The notes beneath the pieces were generated by a model. It was not told where the DNA came from and searched no databases. It saw only the letters and a program-made list of their open reading frames with translations. From Aspidapion aeneum (taxonomy: Eukaryota > Arthropoda > Insecta > Coleoptera > Brentidae): 64,000 nucleotides of DNA. A program made the translations under genes and the position numbers. The stretch's first letter is position 1; every line of letters begins with the position of its first letter. The stretch lies in NCBI GenBank assembly GCA_963576565.1, contig OY755039.1:77808289-77872288 (forward strand). The letters run 5' to 3'. Positions 20,600-30,764 of the stretch are shown one piece after another.

Positions 20600-23500
20600 A
20601 GCTTTTCATGTGTATAGACTGATGATTTCCTATGATTTAAAAATGTTTGTTGAATCTCCCACCAGAATAACAGATAAGACTGCTACAACTATTGATTATT
20701 TTTGTGCCAACTTTAGTCATGACAATATAAAATGTAGTGTGCTTCCTAATAATCTTTCTGACCACGAGGCATTATTTTCCAGCTTTCCTTTAAGGAAAAA
20801 ATAGAAAAATTACCTGCACAACGAAAGAGAATTTTCTCGGCAAAAAATTTTAACAACTTTAGAGATAAAATTAGTATAATAAATTGGGAATGTGTTTTTA
20901 ACTCTAACAAGCCTATTGAAGACTTTCATTCAATAGTTAAAAAAACATTTTTTGAAAGCTTTCCGTTGCGCAAGGTGAGAAAAAGAAAGAAGAAAAAAAG
21001 TTGGATAACCAAAGGTATTAAAATTTCCTCTCAGAACTTACGATCTTTGTATGTAATTCGTAAATCTATTAACAATGAATTTTTTCTTAATTATTTTAAA
21101 GTATATCGTAAAATATACAAAAATATAATTAAGGCAGCAAAACAGAAATATTATGGGAACAGGATTGAAAGCGCGAAAAATAAAAGCAAGGAAGCATGGT
21201 CAATTGTTAACGATTTAAGAGGTAAAAATAATTTATTAAAGCAACAAGCAAACATAACTGTTGACGTGCTAAATAGTTTTTATTGTACTGTTGGGAAAAA
21301 CTTAACATCAAATATTAAATCAGATTGTGATCCACTGATCAACTTATCAAATGCATATGTAAATGAAACTTTTGTATTAACTGACACAGATAAAAACGAA
21401 ATAAAAAGAATAATAGGTGAAATAAAAACAAATTCCTCAGGTATAGACGAAATGTCAAAAAACATTTTTCAAAATTTAAACGATGCGGCATTGGAAGTAC
21501 TTGCAAACTCAGTAAATCGAAGTTTTTTAAAAGGGGAATTTCCAGATATCTTGAAGACTGCACTAGTTATCCCCCTGCATAAATCAGGTTCTTTTACAGA
21601 TCCATCAAATTTTAGACCCATTTCCCTTCTCAATACGCTATCTAAAATTATTGAAAAATTGGTAAAGAAGAGGATGATGGATTTTATAGAGAAACACAAA
21701 ATCCTTAGTGTAAAACAATTTGGTTTCCAAAAATCTAAAAGCACCAATGATGCGGTTTTTTCATTTTTAGAAAGTCTGTACCTTAAAATCAATGACAAAG
21801 AGGTTGCAGCCGCAGTTTTTTGCGACTTTACAAAAGCTTTTGACTGTGTTAACCATAATCTGCTTTTAAAAAAAATGTCTGTTTACTGGAACTTTCTTTA
21901 AATCCTATTTAACAAGACATTATCAAAAAGTGAAGAACGGTACATCTATTTCTTCTACAATGGAAATAAATACTGGAGTTCCACAAGGTTCGGTTTTAGG
22001 CGTAATTCTTTTTCTGTTGTATATTAATGATTTAACTTTCTTAGATATTAAAGGTATTTTAACGATATTTGCGGATGACACCACTATTCTATGGCACCAC
22101 AAGGATTTGCAAGTTTTAAAGGACATTGTACATAAAGACATTGTCAAAATTAAAAAATGGTGTGACGCAAATTATTTATGTCTAAATATAGATAAAACTA
22201 AAGTACTTGGTTTTAAAATGGATTTTGATAATCTGAATCTAGGAAATGAAATAATAGAACAAAAGCAGAGTATTAAATTTCTTGGCATGTTCATTGACAA
22301 CAAGCTAAAATTTACAGACCATATTGTTAATTTAAATAAAAAAATCTCTAGCGGAGGTTATGCTGTGAGAAAAACTTACACAGATCTTGGTATTGATATG
22401 GCGAGAAAGGTATACTTTGCTTTAGTTGAATCGCACTTACGTTATGGAATTGCGTTTTGGGGAAATTGTTGTCAACATTTATTTAAGTCAGTTTTTACAA
22501 TACAAAAACGATGTCTACGGTACATTTGTGGAGCAAAACTAAAAGATCATTGTAAGCTGCTGTTCCAAAGGGAAAAAATTTTAACACTTGTATCTTTATT
22601 CATTCTGGAAAGTTTGCATTATATTTAAAAAATACAAAAATAACCCCACAAGTTTACATGGATACCAAATCCGAAATAATTTAATGAATATTCCGTTACC
22701 TATTCCAAAATCTACACTAACACAAAATTCAATAATTTATCGCAGCATTAAAATATACAACCAACTGCCTGATGCTATAAAAGCAATAGGCGATTCTAAT
22801 AATTTTAAAAAGGCGGTAAAAGATATTTGGATGAATATTTTGATCATGCATAAAACCTTTTTATAATAGTTTAAGTTCAAAATTTTTTATTTTTTTTATT
22901 TTATGTATCTTGTGTTCAACGCTTTTAACCAATTAGTTTTGTTTTTGTTTTTATTTATATTTTAACCACATTAAGTCCAGTTGTGTAAATTTTCATTGTT
23001 TTTAGATTTTTGTATTAGATAGTATTTTATGTTACTTAGTTCTATGTCTAATAATCTAATCCATTTACCTGATTTAATGTTTTAAGTTATTTAACTGTTT
23101 AATTTTCATGTTTTTATTTTTTTATATATTTTTAATTTTTACATAGAATAAGTTATTTGCGAATTTGCTATTTATGTATTGTACAGAGTTTCTAAGTTGA
23201 ATGCTAGGGATAGGATTTTCAGAGTTGTACAGAAATGCCGAATGGAGTCCTGGAAAATTATTATATTGCTCAACGCTGCTCGTTCTTAATGATTGAATTA
23301 ATTGTCAACAATTTTGATTTTTCACGTTAAAAAAATTTTAAATGAGAAAAATGCTTTTTTTTAACGGACACTACACCAGTAAAAAAAAAAATTTTTACTT
23401 GTTTATTTTAAACCGAAATGGGGGAATGTTTCTCTAATTCTCAACTTTAGTGACAGCCCCAACCTGTGTTCGTGCCTTTTGGTTTTTGTCTAGCTAGACT

Positions 23501-23682
23501 CCCGGCTTCTTGCCACCCTAGATCTAGCTTTGGGAACAAAATATATTGAGAATTAGACATATGATTTTTTGTGCTGTTTTTGGTCTTTACCTACTTATGT
23601 TTTGCTTAGATTACGATACTACTGCTTTGTCAATGAAATTTTTCTTTCCGACAATAAAGCCTATTTTGATTTGATTTGATTT
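20600..23682 (+). mobile_element. Decayed, 5'-truncated LINE
   Basis: Coding pieces appear in order but in different frames: endonuclease C-terminus (20610-20804, 'SPTRITDKTATTIDYF', 'LSDHEAL'), RT N-terminus (20966-21901, 'NFRPISLLNTLSKIIE', 'DFTKAFDCVNH'), RT core (21930-22628, 'TGVPQGSVLGVILFLLY', 'FADDTTIL') and C-terminus (22588-22866). At least three frame breaks mean it is dead. A long AT-rich 3' UTR follows with AATAAA near 23653 and a short (GATTT)n tail at about 23667-23682, the microsatellite-like end typical of CR1/L2-type elements. Confidence 0.8.
20966..22866 (+). pseudogene. Broken LINE reverse transcriptase
   Basis: RT fingers/palm motifs and the FADD catalytic box are present but split by frameshifts near 21900 and 22600. 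The thumb region includes 'KFLGMFIDNKLKFTDHI' and 'HLRYGIAFWGN'; the end has 'HGYQIRNN' and 'SIKIYNQLPDAIK', a C-terminal signature of this LINE group. The clade is left open (CR1/Jockey superfamily). Confidence 0.8.
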
Positions 23683-23683
23683 G

Positions 23684-24071
23684 ACTAAGGTCACTCATCG
23701 TCAAGCAAGCTTTACAGGTAGCGAAGCCTAACTCTGATTTTCTATTTTTTGGTTATAATTTTTGACATGTTTTCCTCGGTTTCGCATTGGCGGCTCGTTA
23801 TTATTTTAAACATGTGGTTTTAACACAGTCTAAAGATCTATTTAATAATGATACAGTTTCAAGATAGTTTGCAGCATAACTTTTTAATTCTAATTACATA
23901 AATATATATATAGTTTAGGTACCTTTATACTGTGTAAAACATTTTTAAAATAAAACAGAACCGCCAATGCGAAACCGAGGAAAACATGTCAAAAATAATA
24001 ACCAATAAATAGAAAGCCTGACGTTAGCTTCGCTTCCTATAAAGCTTGCCTTTACGATGAGTGTCCTTAGT
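23684..24071. mobile_element. MITE with ~125 bp inverted arms
   Basis: Left arm from 23685 (CTAAGGTCACTCATCGT) and right arm ending 24070 pair over about 120 bases, including 'GACATGTTTTCCTCGGTTTC' on one strand. The middle is AT-rich. No clear target duplication; superfamily unassigned. Confidence 0.7.
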
Positions 24072-24944
24072 ATAGACGTATCGTGAATTTTGCCGGTAAG
24101 TGGCTGTTTTTTTTATATTACTACTACTTTTTTTGAAAAATAATAAAAAAAAGAACAGTGACACAAGAAAATCTGTAATGTCCGAAACGTAAAATTTCTT
24201 CTATTGTGTGCGAAATAAACAAAAAAATTGCTATTCTGGCAAAAGGTCTCGGCAAACAAATTAACAAAACCTCAAAACTCCTTAAATTACAATTAGCAAA
24301 GTTTTAGCAACATAAAATGTTACGAAACGTAATTGTCCGGAACAAAATGTATCCGTCCGAAACATTAATTTTTAATGGTTTTGGACATTATACAAGGTGG
24401 ATGAAAATATGAAGATCTAGCTAAACTTGTCTTTGTTCAAAAATTGATATTAACCGAGATACAGGGTGTTAAATTTTATTTTTTAATTACGATTTTCTTT
24501 AATAACTTTTTTACTTATCAATGTTTTTGCAAAAACATTTGGGGTTCAGGGTTTTTTGGAATGAGCAATTCGATTTCGGTAATAAATTTGGTGTGCATTT
24601 TACAGGGTGTTCTCTGGGTCACCATACCCTTACACAAAAATCGGTGTAACTTTTTTGTACCTCATTTTTATGTAAAAGGTTATAATGTCACTCAGAGTTG
24701 TGGTTTTCGAGATTTTTGCACTTAAAGTTTTTATTGCATGGGTAAAAATTTTGTGATTTTTTGCGTCTTTACCATGCAAAAAATACAGCATACGCAACAA
24801 CCGCGCAGCCGAATACCGTTCAAAAACATATCACACAAGTTTAAAAACCGCATCGCCTATGTCCGCGCAAATAAATACTGCACAACAACATAATACAGCG
24901 CAAATAAATACTGCTCAAGGTTGCTACAAGGCAAAAATAATAAA
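24072..24944. other. Intergenic, MITE debris
   Basis: No gene. CAGGGTGTT motifs at about 24464 and 24603 are typical outer bases of TA-flanked elements in this window, but no partner ends could be paired. Confidence 0.4.
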
Positions 24945-25134
24945 GAATAAAAGTTTTTTGAAAATAAAGAAAGAATTGACATTCAACTGACGGAAAAAGA
25001 AAAATACATGCAGAAACCGAAATGAAAAATAGTTCAAAATCCAAGTTTGATTAAGATTATGTTTCAGATTTATTTAATGCTCAATATCACCACAAGTATA
25101 ATTAAGCTGGGTTGTTTTTAGATTTTTATATTTA
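24945..25134 (+). pseudogene. Decayed copy of the mRpS27 3' end
   Basis: Aligns to 19960-20150: shared blocks include ATTGACATTCAACT, GGAAAAAGAAAAATACATGC, TTATTTAATGCTCAATATCA and the first bases of the 3' UTR ('TTAAGCT...TTGTTTTT'). In the parental frame there are stops (TGA after 'MQKPK', TAA after 'KFD'), so it is not translatable. It is in the same orientation, 5 kb downstream, and includes non-coding 3' sequence. That suggests a DNA duplication or a retrocopy fragment; no poly-A tail is seen. Confidence 0.8.
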
Positions 25135-25299
25135 GTCACAGCCCCCAATATAGTCCTTGCCATAGGCAGTTGCACTTTTGTGACATTTCCAATCTCTTTA
25201 TTTATCAAATGCATAGTGACAGTAACAAAAAAAATCTGAAAAATGGCATGTTTTGAGTTGTTTTTATCTGTGCTTTTTTTTTGGCAACCTACAAAATTA

Positions 25300-25621
25300 A
25301 CACAGATGACGAAGTCAAATACATGTCAAATATAACAGTTGGCATGTGGTTCATGGCGGGTAATTTGAATTCAAAATAAGGAATGCTAAATCTTGAAGAT
25401 TTTAACCTTTTAATCATGTTGCTTCGTTACAAAACTTTGGTGGAATATCGGGATGGTGTCTGAGAATATTTCACTGAAATTTCGCGGAAATCTGTAGTGC
25501 CATTTTAAAAATATCATAAAAAAAATGTCTGACCTCCCATAAGACCCAATGTAAAATTCAGCCCCCGGAGAATAGCTGATTTTTTCAGAGCCGTGGCCTC
25601 TATTTTTGTGTTGGCCTTGGT
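25300..25621 (-). repeat. Partial MITE (7 bp family), inverted
   Basis: Matches the left half of 12147-12757 in reverse, including the CAAGGCC end at about 25613-25619 and the 'GATGGTGTCTGAGAATATTT' block. Confidence 0.75.
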
Positions 25622-25629
25622 TAAACCAA

Positions 25630-26074
25630 TTTCAGTGAAATATTCTCATACATCATCCCGATATTCCAAAGTTTTGTAAGGAAGCAACATGACTAAAATG
25701 TTAAAATCTTCAAGATTTAGCATTCCTTATTTTGAATTCAAATTACCCGCCATATACCACATGCCACTTTGTCATCTGTGATTGTCACATTCGCTTCTGC
25801 TTTAAACTTAATTTTTGTGTGAGTTAATGAAGCGGCCCTCAAAAATTAGAAATTACTATAGATTAAAAAAAAATGTTCTAAAAGAATATAGCAAAAACAA
25901 TCTCAAAACCGGCTTAATTTAAAAAAAATCAAATATTCATGAACCGTCATTCCAACTTCAATATTTTAAAGACAATCAGCTGTGTCGTAACGTGATCATC
26001 AAAAAAAATCAGCCCCGGATCTGACGTCAACAAAGTGGAGGATCGTGGCCCGTCCGTTTTGATAGCCCTGGTTT
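25630..26074 (+). repeat. Partial MITE (7 bp family), direct
   Basis: Matches 12290-12757 in the same orientation and ends TTTGATAGCCCTG. It lacks the CAAGGCC end, so the pair is a head-to-head composite. Confidence 0.75.
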
Positions 26075-26294
26075 AACCTTTAATTTTATACCAACCAATG
26101 ACATGTTTATTTTTAATATATTTCGTGTTAGGAAATATGTTTATTTCATGTCAAAGTCACAAAAGTGTAACTGCGTATGGCAAGGACTAACAAGCCGATC
26201 CTACTTTAAATTGCAACATTGTTGAAAGCTGACATTACCATTATTTTCTTGTCAGCCTATTTTTTGTTATTGTCTGTTTTCTGTTCTGTTTCAG

Positions 26295-26369
26295 AGTATT
26301 GGCTTTCTAGGACAATTAGTCACATCAATTAATACCGTGGTCTTCAAGAAAGGTTCTGTAACCACTTGA
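26295..26369 (+). CDS. Possible terminal coding exon, gene unknown
   Basis: A strong pyrimidine tract and TTTCAG acceptor (26285-26294) precede 24 codons ('SIGFLGQLVTSINTV...KKGSVTT') ending in TGA; AATAAA follows at 26458-26463. This is the layout of a last exon. I do not recognise the peptide and cannot find upstream exons of the same gene in the window, so it could also be chance. If real, its gene would be on the plus strand, convergent with TRAF6. Confidence 0.3.
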   Translation, partial: SIGFLGQLVTSINTVVFKKGSVTT

Positions 26370-27274
26370 GGCCCTTATTATATCTATCCATATATCTTGC
26401 GTCTATCTATTTCTTCTCTTTACAAGAAGCTTGTTATTGAGGGGGCTGATTTAGTTGAATAAAAAGGCTTTCTTTGTTGGAAAAAGTCTAAAAATTATAT
26501 TATATTATTAACAAAGTAACATTAATATCATAAATAATCACTTTATACACATTGCACATACAGATCTTTTAAAAATTTTGTTAAAATATTAACAAATAAC
26601 ATAGAAAAAAAATGTATATAAGACTAAAATTACTATAAAATGGATGGAAACATTAATAATAATGGAATGTATCAAAAATACTACATCTTAAGTACCCTCG
26701 CCACGGGTGTCCAAAAGACAACCTTGTTCTAGAACTGCCATTCAGATAGCTAGTCTTACATACAGGGTGAGTTTTATCCAATATCGAATTCAAACCATAT
26801 GAAATAACCCAGATTTTAATGATCTTTGGTACAGTTGTCCCAAAAATGCAGGATTTTTGACCACCCCCTTCCTCCTTCGCAAGGCATGTTCAGAAAAAAT
26901 ACATTACGTATATAGCAAGGCTAAACCCCTCCCCCCGCCTTAGGGGCTACTTACATTAAGAATTAAACAGTTTTTAAAAGTTGTTTTTGAAAAATGAAAA
27001 AAATTCTTCTCCACACATGAAACAAGTAATATAAATTGAGATATCGCGAGAACTACTCACACTAGGATAGTAGCATCAAGCTCATTTGAAATGTATTTTA
27101 AATAGGTACCTACCATATTATGTGCCTTTTATACAAAGAAAAATGGGATTTTTTTCATTTTTTAAAAACAGTATTTTTCATTTTTTTAAAAATATTTTTT
27201 GCCTAAACTTTTTTAAAAATATCTACCATTAAAAAAAGACGTAAAAATAATGCATGTTCATGTTAAGAAATATA
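26370..27274. other. Intergenic
   Basis: No gene recognised. AT-rich, with T-rich degenerate tracts near 27150-27230. Confidence 0.4.
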
Positions 27275-28351
27275 CAGGGTGTTCCTTAAAGGTTTGCGAA
27301 TATTTAAGGAGGTGATTCTACATTAAAAAATAATGATAATTTGTCGTATAAACTATGGTCAAAAAATACACCGTTATAAAAATACAGGGTGTTAAAGTTT
27401 AAAAAAAAAAATTGAAATTTATTAATAATTTCGAAATCATTGGGGATATTTTATTCAAATTTGGCCCATAACCATAAATGTCTAAGGCGCATATTTTCCA
27501 AGAAGAAAATGATTGTTAACTTCGACAGTGGCGTGCGTACGGGCACTAGCTTTTTTATTTTTACAGAAAAAATAGTACGCCACTGATTTTTTTCAAAAAG
27601 TTTTACTTTTTGAATTATCCACTTAATTCGAAAGAAAAAAGGTCTCTTAATTTTTTTCTCTACAGGGCGTCGTTCTTGAGTTATAAAATAAAAACCGTTG
27701 TTCTGCAAAAGCAAAATAATGTGACTATTTAAAGAATATAATTGATCAAGTTGCCTTAGAAATATCTCGATTTAATTCAAATTTAGTACGTAATAATAGG
27801 CTATTAATTATTAGCTTCATCAGTGGCGTGTACGGGTACTAAATTTGAATTAAATCGAGATATTTCTAAGGCAACTTGATCAATTATATTCTTTAAATAG
27901 TCACATTATTTTGCTTTTGCAGAACAACGGTTTTTATTTTTTAACTCAAGAATGACGCCCTGTAGAGAAAAAAATTAAGAGACCTTTTTTCTTTCGAATT
28001 AAGTGGATAATTCAAAAAGTAAAACTTTTTGAAAAAAACCAGTGGCATACTATTTTTTTCTAAAAAAATAAAAAAGCTAGTGCCCGTACGCACGCCACTG
28101 TCGAAGTTAAAAATCATTTTCTTCTTGGAAAATATGCGCCTTAGACATTTATGGTTATGTACCAAATTTAAATAAAATATCCCTAATGATTTCGAAATTA
28201 TTAATAAATTTCAATTTTTTTATGAAAACTTTATCACCCTGTATTTTTATAACGGTGCATTTTTCGACCATAGTTTATACGACAAATTATCATTATTTTT
28301 TAATGTAGAATCATCTCCTTAAATATTCGCAAACCCTTAAGGAACACCCTG
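27275..28351. mobile_element. Near-perfect hairpin (foldback) element
   Basis: Arms 27275-27788 and 27837-28351, about 514 bp each, pair almost throughout; the loop is only 48 bases. The ends are CAGGGTGTTCCTTAA and its complement, flanked by TA (within TATA). The arms contain short repeats of a 'GTGGCGTGCGTACGGGCAC' block. No transposase is encoded. If transcribed, it would fold into a long double-stranded RNA. Confidence 0.8.
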
Positions 28352-28997
28352 TATAGGGTGATTCAAAAGTTAGCGGCATCTTTTCGGGAGCGTCATCCGT
28401 GCATAAAAATAAGGCAAAAAGTTCCTGTTACAGTGGTGACTCGATAATCCGGATCAATTAAAACCTGCCCGATCCGAATTATCGAGGAATCCGAATTATT
28501 GAGGACTGTTTGATTTTGGATAAATTTTATAAAATTATTCCTTATCTAGGGATAAATGATAAAATTTTACCTTTTATGTTTTTTGCCGATTCGGTAATTA
28601 GTTATAACTTTAATTAATTAATATTACATTTTTTCGCTTTATTATAATATACTTCTATGTATGTGAACCTTTGGGTGCCTCTATTGGCCGAAGTTTTCGC
28701 GCGCAGTCGCGAGTGTTTCTCCCACTCTGATACGATGGAGAAAATCTCAAGAGCGAGGGAGATTGCCCTGGGTTCTTCCTATTTCGTTTTACGACTTCAG
28801 CACATAAGGTAGGCCAATATTTTACTAGCTTGAAGGTTCACCGCGGAAATTATTCTTTCCTATTTTCGAACCAGCCTATTTTTCACCCGCGATCCCATAA
28901 AAGGATCCAAAAGCCATTTTGGGCCAGTCTAGTTCAGGACGCCCTCTTTTTGTGCGCCCTATTGGTTGCCATTCTAGGACCTGCTTTGTTAATTTTC
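28352..28997. other. Intergenic with a pogo-like end
   Basis: At about 28434 there is CAGTGGTGACTCGATAATCC after TTA, with 'CGAATTATCGAGG' repeats behind it, the look of a pogo/Tigger terminal repeat; the other end is not found. Around 28735-28808 a short open stretch begins ATGGAGAAAATC and ends at a GTAGGC donor-like site, but there is no supporting context. Confidence 0.4.
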
Positions 28998-29901
28998 ATG
29001 TTTATAGCATTACTTTGTTTTATGTGTAATTCACTTAGTTTACTAGCTCAAACGGCTTCACTCTTTTTAGTCTTCGGACTAGCATAGTATTGTCTAGAAG
29101 CTGAATTGCTTCCACATTCACATGCCGATGGAGTCTATCTTCATGGCTTTTTGCGTACTTTTTTATAGTCTCTGCTACAGTTTCGATTTTTAGATCTCGA
29201 TGAAGGTCACTATTTCGAACGTACCAAGGTGCATTCACAATGTTTCTTAATACTTTATTTTGAAATCTCTGTACAACTAGAATGTTACTGTCTTTAGCAC
29301 AACCCCATAGTTGAATACCATATGTCCATACTGGTTTCAGTATTTGTCTATAAAGCAGTAACTTATTATGAATTGTTAAATTGGACTTCCTTCCAATTAG
29401 CCAGTTCATTTTTCTATACCTTATCTCAAGTTCTTCTTTTTTTTTTCTTAACATGTGCTTTCCAGCGCAATTTGGCATCAAGTGTCATACCTAGATATTT
29501 TGCCTGATTCGAATATGGTACTGGAATGTTGTTAATTGTTATTTGTATGTGATTTATATTTTTGTTTGTAAAATCAACATGAATTGATTTGGTTTCATTT
29601 AATTTTATTCGCCACTTTGTGGTCCAACTGTGAACTTGAGTGACTGCATCCTGAAGTTTTTCTATGCATTTTTCAATAGATTCTTCTACCGTCAATAAAC
29701 CAGTATCATCGGCAAATGTTGCTAAGTGATAATTTTCTGGCTTTGGGATATCACAAGTGAATAATAAGTATAGATAAGGGCCTAGTACGCTACCCTGGGG
29801 CACGCCTGCTTGAATTTCTCTTAAATTTGAGTATGAGTCTTCCTGTTTTACTCTAAAATGTCTATCAGATATGTATGATTCCAAAATATCGGAATATTGT
29901 T
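28998..29901 (-). mobile_element. Jockey LINE fragment, relative of 2337-11093
   Basis: Covers the RT from just before 'ESYISDRHFRVKQEDSYSN' through FADD to the C-terminus and the start of the 3' UTR, truncated at both ends. The sequence is very close to the first copy but has a one-base shift in the A run after 'WKAHVKKKK', so the frame changes at about 29440. It gives the uninterrupted sequence across the PHD-LINE insertion point. Confidence 0.85.
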
Positions 29902-30299
29902 ATACCATATGAGTTGTCTTTTAGTGATGTTTTCTGTTATGCTTCCCTTGATTCCAATTCTTTATTTTATGGTCTCTTTTCTTATATGATGTGTTCTAGA
30001 TATTTTCATTAAACTTGTTATTGCATCCATTTCGAAATTTTTTATTATTACAAGCTTTTATTTAGCTTCAGATGTTCTGTCTATCTATCAAATCTTGTGA
30101 AGCGTTTTTGACACACTTCCCATTATTCGATTTGGATGAAATATGGTACACACATACACATATTTGAAGATTTTTGACAATATGGAAAAATAGTGGAAAA
30201 AGAATCATTTTCTTAATAAAATACTTTTTTTAATTAATTTTACCATGGTAAAAAATGGTAGATATTTAAAAAAAACTGTTTTTAAAAAATATCATTTAA
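29902..30299. other. Intergenic, satellite fragment
   Basis: No gene. Contains one stray unit start of the ~127 bp satellite at about 30050-30170 ('AGCTTTTATTTAGCTTCAG', 'CCGATTTG'-like). Confidence 0.4.
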
Positions 30300-30525
30300 A
30301 AGCACTTTAAACCGTTACAAAACAGCGTTGTACAAAAATGGCGCGGAACAAAATAGCGACGGAAAAATAGCGCTGAAACAAAACAGCGCGGAACGAAACA
30401 GTGCGGAATAAAATAGCGTCGGTACAAAATAGCGTCGATAAAAAATAGCGCTGGCAGAAAATAGCGCTGGTACAAAATAGCGCCGGTACAAAATAGCGGT
30501 ATTACAAAATAGCGCAAAAAATCCA
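30300..30525. repeat. Minisatellite, ~19 bp unit
   Basis: About twelve degenerate copies of a unit like GCGCTGGTACAAAATA, directly downstream of the TRAF6 stop codon on the minus strand, so it probably lies in the TRAF6 3' UTR or just past it. Confidence 0.8.
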
Positions 30526-30574
30526 ATCCAATTATGTTAAATAATCCGTGGCTACAACGATAAAAAAAAATGCG

Positions 30575-30764
30575 TTACACAGGTTGAGCTTTAACTTTGA
30601 TTATGAGTTGGTTACTTGCCACAAACTCTTGCACTAGTAATTCTTCGAGCAAAACAAACTCAGTGTATCCAAAGCCTTTGGGGTTCATATCTTGGACGGG
30701 ACGATTAAAAGCAGCCAATTCTGGGCGAGTCATCATGGTTTCCTTGATGTTTCGGTATGATTGG
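30575..30764 (-). CDS. Traf6: TRAF6 terminal exon: MATH end and stop
   Basis: Acceptor TATTTTTAG. 62 codons, 'QSYRNIKETMMTRPELAAF', 'NPKGFGYTEF', 'NQLIIKVKAQPV', then TAA (30577-30575). A satellite-carrying element starts only 31 bases upstream of the acceptor AG. Confidence 0.88.

Larger units (their letters stand above)
25153..26187. mobile_element. TA-flanked element carrying two MITE copies
   Basis: Inverted ends of about 30 bp start GTCCTTGCCATA and continue to CACTTTTGTGAC on both sides; TA borders the ends. Inside are two partial copies of the 7 bp-duplication MITE in opposite orientation (about 25300-25621 and 25630-26074). It begins about 20 bases after the mRpS27 copy. Confidence 0.7.

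Noticed and set aside
28735..28808. Short exon starting ATGGAGAAAATC with a GTAGGC donor
   Set aside because: Only 24 codons, no downstream exon and no recognised product; it lies among transposon ends.
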